Assembly (NCBI GenBank): GCA_022769125.1
Contig: JALEKN010000011.1
Span: 1 to 64,000 of the forward strand
Direction of reading: 5' to 3'
From: Agathobacter sp.
GTDB lineage: Bacteria; Bacillota; Clostridia; Lachnospirales; Lachnospiraceae
Length of the DNA: 64,000 nucleotides
Part shown: positions 34,945 through 44,119 of the stretch, piece after piece
How the letters are laid out: the number at the start of each line of letters is the position of its first letter
Position numbering within the stretch: position 1 is the stretch's first letter
Notes under the pieces: model-generated
The model's database searches: none
Seen by the model: only the letters and a program-made list of their open reading frames with translations
Told to the model about the DNA's origin: nothing
Made by a program: the position numbers and the translations under genes

Positions 34945-35823
34945 ATGGATCAGGCAGAACAGCTTAGAAATGTTATCAAATTAAGAAATCAGAATAATAT
35001 GCAGACTGCCCGTGTGATTACCGTGACCAGTGGAAAAGGCGGTGTCGGAAAGAGCAATATGACCGTCAATCTTGCAATTCAGCTTCAAAAAGCGGGCAAG
35101 CGTGTGATTATATTTGATGCGGATTTTGGACTTGCAAATATCGAGGTTATGTTTGGAACAATTCCAAAGTACAATCTTTCCGATTTAATCTATCAGGGGA
35201 AGAATATCCGTGATATAATTACAAAAGGACCATTGGATATTGGATTTATCTCGGGTGGATCCGGTGTAATCGGATTGAATAATCTTTATATGGAACAGAT
35301 ACAGTATCTGGTCAAGTCATTGGGCGAACTGAATGAACTTGCAGATGTGATACTGATTGACACTGGAGCGGGAATCTCGGATCAGGTACTTGAGTTTGTT
35401 ATGGCAAGTCCGGAAGTCCTTTTAGTTACAACACCGGAACCGAGCTCATTGACAGATGCGTATTCTTTATTGAAAGCACTGTACAGAAATCCGAATTTTG
35501 TGGCAAACGGAACGACGATTCATGTGGTTGCCAACAAGGTCATTTCCAATGAGGAAGGATATGCCGTATACGAAAAGCTTAATTACGTTGTTGAGCAGTT
35601 TTTACATGGTTCATTGGATTACCTTGGAATGGTTCCGCAGGACAGTGCATTGGAGCGCTCTGTGCGTTCCCAGAAGCCGGTTTCACTTAATGTGCCGAAT
35701 TCGCCGTCTGCAAGAGCTTTTGAAGTACTTGCCGGCAATCTGCTGGATGGAACCCATAATCAGATACAGATCCGTTGGGGAATATCCCAGATGTTTTCCA
35801 ATTTTTGGAGTAGAAAAGGATAG
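34945..35823 (+). CDS. flhG: Flagellar number regulator FlhG (MinD-like ATPase)
   Basis: A 292-residue MinD/ParA-type ATPase that limits flagellar number. Residues 2-8, DQAEQLR, match the FlhF-activating DQAxxLR peptide. The deviant Walker A TSGKGGVGKSNMTVNLA lies near 28-44, then DADFGLANIEVMFG and ADVILIDTGAGI. The C-terminal end should carry the membrane-binding helix (QMFSNFWSRK). The Gram-positive arrangement flhF-flhG is conserved. Confidence 0.95.
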   Translation: MDQAEQLRNVIKLRNQNNMQTARVITVTSGKGGVGKSNMTVNLAIQLQKAGKRVIIFDADFGLANIEVMFGTIPKYNLSDLIYQGKNIRDIITKGPLDIGFISGGSGVIGLNNLYMEQIQYLVKSLGELNELADVILIDTGAGISDQVLEFVMASPEVLLVTTPEPSSLTDAYSLLKALYRNPNFVANGTTIHVVANKVISNEEGYAVYEKLNYVVEQFLHGSLDYLGMVPQDSALERSVRSQKPVSLNVPNSPSARAFEVLAGNLLDGTHNQIQIRWGISQMFSNFWSRKG

Positions 35824-35832
35824 AGGAAATAT

Positions 35833-36585
35833 ATGCTTTTGAATGAATTGACACAGCTTGGAGATAAAATCGACATTCAGCTTATTCAGCAGCTTCAAAT
35901 GCAGGAGAGTGGTGAAATCGTTGAGGGCGATGTCCGAACCTACAAGAGCTGTCTGTTTGATTACATATCGGATACAGAGATTGAAATCGCTATGCCGACA
36001 GAGAATGGGCGTATGGTTCTATTCCAGATCGGACTGCGGTGCAAAATGCTTTTCTATTCGAAGAAAGGTCTGTTTACCTGCAGTGCTGTTGTGCAGAAAA
36101 GATACAAAAAAGATAATCTTTTTGTGCTTGCGATGCAGCTTACATCGGAACCGGTTAAGCTTCAAAGAAGAGAATTTTTCCGGATTGACTGCATTTTAGA
36201 TATGCGTTATATTCCGATTACACCGGAAATCGCAAAACTTGAGACGACAGAACAGCTTTTTGCAGAAATTCAAAAGCCGGAGTATATTGATTGTTATGAG
36301 AAAAGTACGATGCTTGATCTAAGCGGTGGAGGCTTGAGATTTCAGACAGGCCGTCGCTTGGATGTGGGAACATATCAGGTGTCGGAAATTCGCTTGAACA
36401 ATGAACGGATGGATCAGACGTTTTATCTGGTTACAAAAATCATATCGTGCGAGCAGATGCAAAACGATATGGAACGATATATCTGCCGTGGACAGTTCTT
36501 TTTTAAAAACTTGCGTGACAGGGAAAATATTGTACGGTTCGTATTTGACGAAGAGCGGAGAATCCGCAGAAAAGAGACAAGATAA
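35833..36585 (+). CDS. PilZ-domain flagellar brake protein (YcgR/YpfA-like)
   Basis: A 250-residue protein with an N-terminal YcgR-type domain (about 1-105) and a C-terminal PilZ domain. The c-di-GMP-binding motifs are present: QRREFFR (an RxxxR box) near residues 115-121 and DLSGGGLRF near 163-171. By analogy with YcgR and YpfA it binds c-di-GMP and slows the motor. It lies between flhG and cheB, 2 bp before cheB, so it is cotranscribed with both motor and chemotaxis genes. B. subtilis has no PilZ gene at this place. Confidence 0.9.
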   Translation: MLLNELTQLGDKIDIQLIQQLQMQESGEIVEGDVRTYKSCLFDYISDTEIEIAMPTENGRMVLFQIGLRCKMLFYSKKGLFTCSAVVQKRYKKDNLFVLAMQLTSEPVKLQRREFFRIDCILDMRYIPITPEIAKLETTEQLFAEIQKPEYIDCYEKSTMLDLSGGGLRFQTGRRLDVGTYQVSEIRLNNERMDQTFYLVTKIISCEQMQNDMERYICRGQFFFKNLRDRENIVRFVFDEERRIRRKETR

Positions 36586-36587
36586 AT

Positions 36588-37667
36588 ATGGCAAAAAATA
36601 TTTTGGTTGTCGATGACTCTGCACTCATGAGAAGAGTTATCTGTGATATAATCAACTCAGATAGTAATTTTCAGGCGACGGATTACTGCAGGGATGGGCT
36701 TGAGGCTTATGAAAAACTAAAGACAAAAGCATATGACGCCGTGATTTTGGATGTTAACATGCCAAGGATGGACGGCCTGCAATTGCTGGAGCAGTTACAA
36801 AAGGACAATATCAAAGCAAATGTCATCATGGTCAGTACACTTACCACACGGGATGCAGAAGTGACGATCATGGCATTGGAGCGCGGTGCACTTGATTTTG
36901 TGGCGAAGCCAACCAATATCATAGAGGCAAAGGGAGAAGATTTTAAACAGAGACTTCTTTCTGTTTTGATATCTGTGTTCAAGACGAAAAATTATGTGTC
37001 CACAAAAAACAGCAGGGCGGAGACTGTTCCTGCCGCAGCAGGAAAGGTAATGCCTTCCGTAAAACGGATGCCTTCAGGAAAAGCCAAGAATAAACTGGTA
37101 GCACTTGCGTGCTCTACAGGGGGCCCGAAGGCTTTGCAGGATGTGATACCGTATCTGGACAAAAATCTGGATGCTCCGATGGTATTGGTACAACATATGC
37201 CTGCCGGATTTACGAAGTCGATGGCTGACCGGCTCAACGAGATCAGTCCGATTGCAGTTTCGGAGGCGGTGGATGGTGAACGTCTTGAAAAGGGACATGT
37301 CTATATTGCACCCGGAGGCAGACATATGGAGGTCCGGGCGCAGGCAGATGGTTCACATCGGATTGTACTTAATGATATGCCAGCAATTGGCGGATTGAAA
37401 CCATGCGCGAATGTAATGTATGATTCTTTATCCAATTGTGGGTATGATGAGATTGTCTGTGTTGTCCTTACAGGAATGGGTGCAGATGGTACAAATGGAA
37501 TTCTTTCCCTGTGCCAGCACAAACCGGTGTATGTGATTGCGCAGAATGCAGAAACATGTGTTGTATATGGAATGCCGAAGACGATTGCGGAAACCGGAAT
37601 TGTGGATGAAATTGTTCCTCTTAAAAAAGTCGCTGAGTCAATAAACAAGAATGTGGGGGTAAGATGA
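36588..37667 (+). CDS. cheB: Chemotaxis response regulator / methylesterase CheB
   Basis: A 359-residue two-domain protein. The receiver domain (about 1-125) has acidic D9-D10, phosphoacceptor D55 and K near 106. The C-terminal methylesterase has its catalytic Ser in ACSTGGPKAL, His in LVQHMPAGFT, and Asp in VVLTGMGADGTNG. It removes methyl or amide groups from chemoreceptors. cheA starts 1 bp after its stop. No cheR is present in the window. Confidence 0.96.
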   Translation: MAKNILVVDDSALMRRVICDIINSDSNFQATDYCRDGLEAYEKLKTKAYDAVILDVNMPRMDGLQLLEQLQKDNIKANVIMVSTLTTRDAEVTIMALERGALDFVAKPTNIIEAKGEDFKQRLLSVLISVFKTKNYVSTKNSRAETVPAAAGKVMPSVKRMPSGKAKNKLVALACSTGGPKALQDVIPYLDKNLDAPMVLVQHMPAGFTKSMADRLNEISPIAVSEAVDGERLEKGHVYIAPGGRHMEVRAQADGSHRIVLNDMPAIGGLKPCANVMYDSLSNCGYDEIVCVVLTGMGADGTNGILSLCQHKPVYVIAQNAETCVVYGMPKTIAETGIVDEIVPLKKVAESINKNVGVR

Positions 37668-37668
37668 A

Positions 37669-39774
37669 ATGGATGTAAGTCAGTATCTCGAGATATTTAT
37701 CGATGAAAGTGCAGAACATTTGCAGAATTTAAGTGATTGTATTATGACACTTGAGAATGAACCGAATAACAAGGACACCATCAATGAAGTGTTCCGTGCA
37801 GCACACTCCTTAAAGGGAATGGCTGGTACGATGGGATTTAAGCGTATGCAGCATTTGACACATGACATGGAGAATGTGTTCCAGGAGGTGCGTAGCGACA
37901 AAATCAAGGTGGACAGCTCAATGATCGATCTGCTGTTTGAGTGCCTTGATGCAATTGAAAAATATCTTGATAATATTAAGGCAACGTCAGACGAGGGTAC
38001 GGAAGATAATGAACTTATTATCAAGTCCTTGAATGATTTCATTGCAAAGGCAAATGGACAGCCGACAGAACAGACATCACAACAGCCGGCTGCGGAGGTT
38101 GAGGCACCAAAGTCAGAAGAAAAGACTGAGGAACCGGCTGCACAGGAAGCAAAATACGCAAATTTTGATCTGAACAACCATGAACTTGCTGATATTGCTT
38201 CAGCAAGAGAATCCGGTTGCCAGATTTATGGTATTACAGTTTATGTACAAAAGGAATGCCTCTTAAAGGCAGCACGTGCATTCCTTGTCTTCCGCGCAGT
38301 GGAAGAACTTGGACATATTGTAGCGTACAGACCGAGCTCACAGGATATTGAAGATGAAAAGTTTGAACTTGATTTCAGCTTCTACATTGCATCAACAGAG
38401 AGCCTGGACAAGATTATTGCTGCTGCAAAGAATGTTTCTGAAATCGAAAACGTTCTAGGAGGCGTAATCGAGGATACCAAGCCGGAGGAGACAAAGGCGG
38501 AGGATCCAAATGTGGCATCACCTACTGAAAAAACTGCTACGGAAAAAGCACCGGCAGAAAAGAAAGTTGCGGCTCCTGCCGCAGGTGCCAAGAAGCAGAC
38601 TCCTGCCAAGGCTGCAACAAGCAGAACTGTCCGTGTTGATATCGAAAAACTTGATGCGCTTATGAATCAGGTTTCCGAGCTTATAATTGCAAAAAATGCC
38701 CTTGTATCCATGAGTTCTTCTGAAAATGAAGAGTCTAACAGACAGGGATTCCATGACCAGATTGAATACTTAGAGCAGATTACAACGAGTCTTCATGAAT
38801 CTGTAATGAAGGTTCGAATGGTTCCAATTGAGACTGTTACCCAGAAGTACCCACGTATGATCCGTGATCTCGCACGTACACTCAACAAGAAAATGGAACT
38901 TGTCATGACCGGTGAAGATACGGAACTTGATCGTACCGTTGTTGATCAGATTGGTGATCCGTTACAGCATCTGCTTCGTAATTCTGCAGATCATGGACTT
39001 GAAAGCGCTGAACTTCGAGCACAGAGAGGAAAGCCGGAAATCGGTACAATTTTCTTACATGCTTATCAGGAGGGGAATAATGTTATCATTCAGGTAGGAG
39101 ATGATGGTAACGGTATTGATGTGGAAGCGGTTAAGAGAAAAGCGGTTGAGCGCAATATCATTACAATGGAGCAGGCTGAATCAATGTCCCAGAAGGAGGC
39201 ACTTGCGATTCTGTTTATGCCGAGCTTCTCTATGGCAAACAAGATCACGGACATCTCCGGAAGAGGAGTTGGTCTTGATGTTGTAAAATCCAACATCGAG
39301 CAGCTTGGCGGAGATGTTGAAGTTAGCACAAAGCTTGGCGAGGGTTCTACCTTTACAGTAAGACTTCCGCTTACACTTGCAATTATTCAGGCCCTCATGG
39401 TTGAAGTGCGTGATGAAAAGTATGCTATTGCACTTGGATCGATTGCAAATATCGAAAGTATTCCGGTCAAGGATATCAAGTATGTTCAGGCCAAAGAAGT
39501 TATTCACTTAAGAGGTAACGTTATACCGCTTATCCGTCTTGATCAGCTTTTGGACATTGAACCGAGAGAGGAAGAGCCGGAAGAACTGACCGTTGTTATT
39601 GTTAAGAGAGGGGATAGCCAGGCCGGACTCGTTGTAGATAATCTGATGGGACAGCAGGAAATTGTTATCAAGTCTCTTGGCAAATACATCAATGGCAATA
39701 AGCTTATCAGTGGAGCGACAATTCTTGGCGATGGCGAGATCGCGTTGATTCTTGACACAAACACATTGGTGTAA
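37669..39774 (+). CDS. cheA: Chemotaxis histidine kinase CheA
   Basis: A 701-residue kinase with all domains: P1 Hpt with the phosphorylated His46 in AAHSLKGMAGTMGF; P2 response-regulator docking (about 165-260); an Ala/Lys/Pro linker; P3 dimerisation; P4 ATPase with N box LLRNSADHGLE and GDDGNGID and SGRGVGLDVVKSNI; and P5 CheW-like (about 565-701). It phosphorylates CheY and CheB. A P2 domain implies a CheY exists elsewhere in the genome. Confidence 0.97.
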   Translation: MDVSQYLEIFIDESAEHLQNLSDCIMTLENEPNNKDTINEVFRAAHSLKGMAGTMGFKRMQHLTHDMENVFQEVRSDKIKVDSSMIDLLFECLDAIEKYLDNIKATSDEGTEDNELIIKSLNDFIAKANGQPTEQTSQQPAAEVEAPKSEEKTEEPAAQEAKYANFDLNNHELADIASARESGCQIYGITVYVQKECLLKAARAFLVFRAVEELGHIVAYRPSSQDIEDEKFELDFSFYIASTESLDKIIAAAKNVSEIENVLGGVIEDTKPEETKAEDPNVASPTEKTATEKAPAEKKVAAPAAGAKKQTPAKAATSRTVRVDIEKLDALMNQVSELIIAKNALVSMSSSENEESNRQGFHDQIEYLEQITTSLHESVMKVRMVPIETVTQKYPRMIRDLARTLNKKMELVMTGEDTELDRTVVDQIGDPLQHLLRNSADHGLESAELRAQRGKPEIGTIFLHAYQEGNNVIIQVGDDGNGIDVEAVKRKAVERNIITMEQAESMSQKEALAILFMPSFSMANKITDISGRGVGLDVVKSNIEQLGGDVEVSTKLGEGSTFTVRLPLTLAIIQALMVEVRDEKYAIALGSIANIESIPVKDIKYVQAKEVIHLRGNVIPLIRLDQLLDIEPREEEPEELTVVIVKRGDSQAGLVVDNLMGQQEIVIKSLGKYINGNKLISGATILGDGEIALILDTNTLV

Positions 39775-39783
39775 TGGGGGTGA

Positions 39784-40257
39784 ATGAAGATGGCTGAAAA
39801 GAGTATTGAGACAACAGACAGCGTTACAAAGCAGTATATTGTGGTTCAGATCGGAAATGAAAAGTACGGTATGGACATTGGATATGTAGATAATATCATC
39901 CGCATGCAGAAGTTTACACGTGTGCCGAAGGCACAGTCCTATTTTATGGGAATCATTAATCTTCGCGGCGAGATTGTTTCAGTAATGAGCGTGCGCAAGA
40001 AGATGGGACTGGAAGATGATGTCTTTACCAATGCATCGCGTATCATTATTTTGAAAATCGAGGAAAAAGGACTTATCGGTGTGATCGTTGATGAGGTGTG
40101 TGAAGTAGTAACGCTCAACGACAGCGAGATCGAACCGGTTGCCCAGAGCGCGAAGAATGGTAAGGAATTGTTCATCAACGGCATTGGAAAGAAGGGTGAC
40201 ACGCTTATTTCACTCTTTGAAATTGGTGCAATTGTTGAGGAAAAAGATAATAATTGA
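39784..40257 (+). CDS. cheW: Chemotaxis coupling protein CheW
   Basis: A 157-residue CheW that links receptors to CheA. Seen: KQYIVVQIGNEKYGMDIGYV, FMGIINLRGEIVSVMSVRKK and LIGVIVDEVCEVVTLND. ATG 39784 or ATG 39790 may start translation; GGGGG at 39776-39780 fits 39790 better by spacing. A perfect 14-bp hairpin follows the stop (40262-40294). Confidence 0.95.
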   Translation: MKMAEKSIETTDSVTKQYIVVQIGNEKYGMDIGYVDNIIRMQKFTRVPKAQSYFMGIINLRGEIVSVMSVRKKMGLEDDVFTNASRIIILKIEEKGLIGVIVDEVCEVVTLNDSEIEPVAQSAKNGKELFINGIGKKGDTLISLFEIGAIVEEKDNN

Positions 40258-40261
40258 GATG

Positions 40262-40294
40262 TATATATAGTGAGGTCATGCCTCACTATATATA
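40262..40294 (+). repeat. Perfect 14-bp inverted repeat between cheW and cheC
   Basis: TATATATAGTGAGG (40262-40275) and CCTCACTATATATA (40281-40294) are exact complements around a 5-nt loop. No T run follows, so it is not a standard terminator. The cheC ribosome site GGAGGT begins 7 bases later. An mRNA-processing site or operator is possible. Confidence 0.85.
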
Positions 40295-40309
40295 GTTTAT
40301 GGAGGTATC

Positions 40310-40930
40310 ATGGGCAATTTTACATTGGATCAAATCAATGAGATGTATATAGATGTCCTTAGAGAAATTGGTAATATCGGTGCAGGCAATGCAACCACGG
40401 CAATCGCCACGATGCTCAACTCGAAGATCAACATGAATGTTCCAAAAGTTGAACTGATGGATGCGTCGAAGCTCGGAAGCGCAATTTGTCCGGAAGATGA
40501 GATTATTGTTGGAATTTTTCTTGAAGTTTCACAGGATATCACCGGAAGCATGATGTTTCTGATGAAGCTTGATTCCGCACATTATCTTGCAGATAAGCTT
40601 ATGGGAACCCACAAAGAGCCGGACGAACCATTTGATGAAATGGAATTGTCAGCACTAAAGGAAATAGGTAATATTATTACAGCATCCTACCTGACAGCAC
40701 TTTCAAACATGACGAACCTGACGATTGCACCATCTATTCCATATGTTTCTGTTGATATGGCTGGAGCAATACTTAGTGTTCCTGCGATCATGTTCGGGCA
40801 GTATGGGGATAATGCATTGTTAATTGAAACAGAATTCGGGGATGACACGATGATAAATGGCTATTTTATTTTAATGCCTGAGCAGGATTCTTATGCAACA
40901 ATCTTGTCATCACTTGGTATTCAGATGTAG
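40310..40930 (+). CDS. cheC: CheY-P phosphatase CheC
   Basis: A 206-residue CheC with both phosphatase helices: LREIGNIGAGNATTAIA near 18-34 and LKEIGNIITASYLTALS near 114-130, each with the catalytic Glu and Asn. CheC dephosphorylates CheY-P and binds CheD in the adaptation system of Gram-positives. GGAGGT precedes ATG 40310. cheD follows 24 bp later. Confidence 0.96.
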   Translation: MGNFTLDQINEMYIDVLREIGNIGAGNATTAIATMLNSKINMNVPKVELMDASKLGSAICPEDEIIVGIFLEVSQDITGSMMFLMKLDSAHYLADKLMGTHKEPDEPFDEMELSALKEIGNIITASYLTALSNMTNLTIAPSIPYVSVDMAGAILSVPAIMFGQYGDNALLIETEFGDDTMINGYFILMPEQDSYATILSSLGIQM

Positions 40931-40954
40931 AATGGACGCAGGAAGAGACGCAAT

Positions 40955-41440
40955 ATGGGAAACGTGATTAAGGTGGGGATGGCTGATCTGAAAATCGCCA
41001 AGAGCCCGGATGTTCTGATTACTTTAGGACTTGGCTCCTGTATCGGATTGGTACTATACGACCCGGTAACAAAAATTGGTGGTATGCTGCATTATATGCT
41101 GCCGGATAGTACGAAATTGAAGAATAATACAAATATTGCAAAATTTGGAGATACGGGAACGGCGGAACTGCTGAAGCAGATGACTGCTGCAGGCGCTAAC
41201 CGCAGACGTCTGGTCGCCAAAATCGCGGGTGGAGCCTGCATGTTTGAGGTGAGCGGACTGTCCTCTGTGGGTAATGTCGGCGCAAGAAATATTGAAGAAG
41301 CAAAATATCTTTTGAAGGAATTGCAGATTCCACTTATTGCAGAGGATACGGGACTTAATTACGGACGTACAGTTGAATTAAATTGTGAGAACGGTGATTA
41401 TACCATTAAGGCAGTTGGGAAGGAAATCAAGGTAATATAG
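40955..41440 (+). CDS. cheD: Chemoreceptor glutamine deamidase CheD
   Basis: A 161-residue CheD. Catalytic Cys29 in LGLGSCIGLVLYD and His46 in GGMLHYMLP are present, and the conserved Thr lies shortly after. CheD deamidates receptor glutamines and partners with CheC. Length and position after cheC are typical. Confidence 0.96.
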   Translation: MGNVIKVGMADLKIAKSPDVLITLGLGSCIGLVLYDPVTKIGGMLHYMLPDSTKLKNNTNIAKFGDTGTAELLKQMTAAGANRRRLVAKIAGGACMFEVSGLSSVGNVGARNIEEAKYLLKELQIPLIAEDTGLNYGRTVELNCENGDYTIKAVGKEIKVI

Positions 41441-41442
41441 CC

Positions 41443-41706
41443 ATGAAAACACATTATATTCCCGCGATTGTAATGCTGGCTGCGGGAGTGATTGACAGCG
41501 TTTTTGCACTTTTACATCACATGGATCTTCTGGATTATCTGAAACAGCTGCTGTTTGTACTGATCCTTTTTTTGATGATCGGCAATATTTTGAAGATGAT
41601 TCTGGATTTCGGAATCAAAAAAATGGCAGACAAGGAAGAACCGGAGGAGGAAGCATCAGAAGAAGAAACCATGGAAAATATTGATGCAGCGGAGAAAGAA
41701 GAATAA
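41443..41706 (+). CDS. Small two-helix membrane protein of unknown function
   Basis: An 87-residue protein starting 2 bp after the cheD stop. Two predicted transmembrane helices (about 6-24 and 33-56) are followed by a very acidic tail (EEPEEEASEEETMEN). No family is recognised. Placement between cheD and sigD suggests a motility-related role, perhaps at the membrane, but nothing in the sequence says what. The start ATG 41443 has no strong ribosome site, so translation is probably coupled to cheD. Confidence 0.75.
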   Translation: MKTHYIPAIVMLAAGVIDSVFALLHHMDLLDYLKQLLFVLILFLMIGNILKMILDFGIKKMADKEEPEEEASEEETMENIDAAEKEE

Positions 41707-41723
41707 AGTTGGGGCGGATTTAG

Positions 41724-42494
41724 ATGAAAGCAGTCGATACGGACAAACTTTGGAAAGAGTACCAAAAGAAACCGACACCGGAACTGAGAGAACAGCTCAT
41801 CATTGCATATTCACAGCTGGTAAAGCTTGTGGCAGGCAGGCTCAGTATGTATCTGGGCTATAATGTCGAGTATGAGGATCTGGTAAGCTACGGGATTTTT
41901 GGCCTTATAGATGCAATTGACAAATTTAATATGGAAAAGAATGTCAAGTTTGAGACGTATGCAAGTCTTCGTATCCGCGGGGCAATATTGGATCAGATCC
42001 GCAAAATGGATTGGATCCCGCGTACTGTCCGGCAAAGGCAGCGAAAGATAGATGAGGCAATTAAGAATGTCGAGATGCGTACGGGGCGAAATGCATCTGA
42101 TGAGGAGATTGCTGCAGAACTCGGAGTGTCTGAAGAGGAGCTTGGCAATTGGCAGTCGCAGCTGAAGGTTACAAATGTTGTATCTTTGAATGAATTTGAA
42201 GAACAGGGAGTCGGACCGGAACCGGTCATGGATGCAACACATAATTCGCATTTCGCAAGACCGGAGGATGTGGTTGAGGAAGCCGAGCTGAAAGAGAAAC
42301 TAACGGAATCGCTGGCTCTTTTGACTGAGAAGGAGAGAAAAGTCATTGAGTTATATTATTATGAGGATCTGACTTTGAAGGAGATAAGCAGGGTTCTTGA
42401 GGTATCGGAGTCCAGAGTGTCGCAGCTTCACACGAAGGCTTTACTTAAGATGCGCAAAAAGCTCGGAAGCTATATGAATATTCTGGTAGAATAA
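41724..42494 (+). CDS. sigD: Flagellar/motility sigma factor (sigma-28, SigD/FliA)
   Basis: A 256-residue sigma factor of the FliA/SigD group that transcribes flagellin and late motility genes. Seen: region 2 with DLVSYGIFGLIDAIDKFN and KFETYASLRIRGAILDQIRK then DWIPRTVRQRQRK, region 3, and region 4 LTLKEISRVLEVSESRVSQL. Being late in a very long operon, its level depends on read-through from flgB or motA, as in B. subtilis. No anti-sigma factor FlgM gene lies in the window. Confidence 0.96.
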   Translation: MKAVDTDKLWKEYQKKPTPELREQLIIAYSQLVKLVAGRLSMYLGYNVEYEDLVSYGIFGLIDAIDKFNMEKNVKFETYASLRIRGAILDQIRKMDWIPRTVRQRQRKIDEAIKNVEMRTGRNASDEEIAAELGVSEEELGNWQSQLKVTNVVSLNEFEEQGVGPEPVMDATHNSHFARPEDVVEEAELKEKLTESLALLTEKERKVIELYYYEDLTLKEISRVLEVSESRVSQLHTKALLKMRKKLGSYMNILVE

Positions 42495-42505
42495 AATGGG
42501 AGTAA

Positions 42506-44107
42506 ATGGGGATGGCAAATCAATATTTTCGATTGATTTTCCGTGATGGACAGGCGTTTTTGCATTTTTATCCGCCGGTGGATGGCGGAGAGGTTCTTGA
42601 TATAAAGGAAGTAACTTTGTATCTGGAACAGAAGAATTACAAAAACTATGAGCTGAAAAGCCTGTATGCTGCGATGCAGTGCAAGGATAAAGAAAGCGAA
42701 GTTCATATAGGTCCGTGGGACGGAATTGAGGTAAGTGAAATGATGGATGTTTCCATCAGTGCAGATAAGATGGAGGTTATCTGCCGCTTTTATCCGCCTT
42801 CCGATGGAGGAAGAATGCTGAATGCCAGAGATATTGTTGAATCACTGGCATTTCGTAAAATAAAATATGGAATGGATCAGATGGCTGTTTACAATTTTCT
42901 GCAAAAGAGAGAGTATTGTAAAAACCTTGTGTTTGTACGTGGAACCCTGCCGGTTCATGGAAAAGATGCGGCGATAGAGTATTTCTTCAATACGAGCAGG
43001 GATCTGAAGCCAAAGCATAACGAGGATGGGAGTGTCAATTATAAGGAACTGAACACGATAAGCCATGTCGAGAAGGGACAGCTTCTTGCAAGGCTTATTC
43101 CGGCAGATCCGGGAACACCAGGAAAGAATGTTATGGGTGAGATGGTTAAGCCACGGACTGTAAAAACACTTCACTTATCCTATGGAGCAAATATTGAGAT
43201 AAATGATGATAAGACCGAACTGTATTCAAAGGTAAATGGTCATGCATCTTTATATGATGACAAAGTGTTTGTATCGGATGTATATGAGGTACCGGCGGAT
43301 GTGGATAATTCCACAGGAAATATTGATTACGCTGGTAATGTTTTGGTACATGGCAATGTCAAATCAGGATTTTCCATTCATGCTTCCGGCGATATTATCG
43401 TGGAAGGCGTTGTGGAGGGCGCAGAGCTTTATGCAGATGGTCAGATTGTTGTCAAACTTGGTGTTCACGGCATGTATAAGGGTGTTTTCTACGCAGGGAA
43501 TCATCTGATTGCAAAATACATTGAGGGGGCTACAGTTACTTCGGGCGGTTATGTTGAAGCGGAAACCATTATAAATAGTGATGTTTCGGCTGCTAATTCG
43601 ATTGTAGTTCACGGAAGGAAGGGCCTGATTGCGGGTGGAGTAATACGTGCAGGTGAATACATAGAAGCGGATAATATTGGATCTGAAATGGGAACTGCTA
43701 CAGTTCTTGAGGTTGGAGTTAAACCAGAAGAAAAAGCACGTTACATGGAACTTTCCAAAGAGAAAACTTCACTGACAAAGGATATGGAAGATAATAAGAT
43801 TATCCTTGATAATTACAGTTCCATTTTAAAAAAGGGTGAGCGCATTCCGAAGGATAAGCTTGCGTATATGCAGAAGCTTGCAACCGAATACAAGGAGCAG
43901 CTTACAAGATATGAAGAAGTAGCAGATGAAATGCGTGTGATTCATGAAAATATGGAAGCGTCAAGCGGTGCATATGTTCAAGTGAACCGCAACGTATTTG
44001 CAGGGGTTTCAATTGCTATTTCGGATCTTTCTTACAATGTCAAAGAAAAACGTAGTTATTGCCGGTTTAAAAAAGAAGATGGACAAATTAAAGCTTGTGC
44101 GATGTAA
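42506..44107 (+). CDS. FapA-like (DUF342) protein
   Basis: A 533-residue DUF342/FapA family protein. An N-terminal domain has two copies of a pattern ending YPPVDGG and YPPSDGG. A central beta-helix-like stretch (about 230-395) is rich in short Gly/Val/Ala repeats, such as NIDYAGNVLVHGNV and GDIIVEGVVEGAELYADGQ. A C-terminal coiled coil (about 410-480) follows. FapA affects flagellar placement in Vibrio; related proteins are common in clostridial flagellar loci. ATG 42512 may be the true start by ribosome-site spacing. Confidence 0.85.
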   Translation: MGMANQYFRLIFRDGQAFLHFYPPVDGGEVLDIKEVTLYLEQKNYKNYELKSLYAAMQCKDKESEVHIGPWDGIEVSEMMDVSISADKMEVICRFYPPSDGGRMLNARDIVESLAFRKIKYGMDQMAVYNFLQKREYCKNLVFVRGTLPVHGKDAAIEYFFNTSRDLKPKHNEDGSVNYKELNTISHVEKGQLLARLIPADPGTPGKNVMGEMVKPRTVKTLHLSYGANIEINDDKTELYSKVNGHASLYDDKVFVSDVYEVPADVDNSTGNIDYAGNVLVHGNVKSGFSIHASGDIIVEGVVEGAELYADGQIVVKLGVHGMYKGVFYAGNHLIAKYIEGATVTSGGYVEAETIINSDVSAANSIVVHGRKGLIAGGVIRAGEYIEADNIGSEMGTATVLEVGVKPEEKARYMELSKEKTSLTKDMEDNKIILDNYSSILKKGERIPKDKLAYMQKLATEYKEQLTRYEEVADEMRVIHENMEASSGAYVQVNRNVFAGVSIAISDLSYNVKEKRSYCRFKKEDGQIKACAM

Positions 44108-44119
44108 AGTGGAGGAAGA

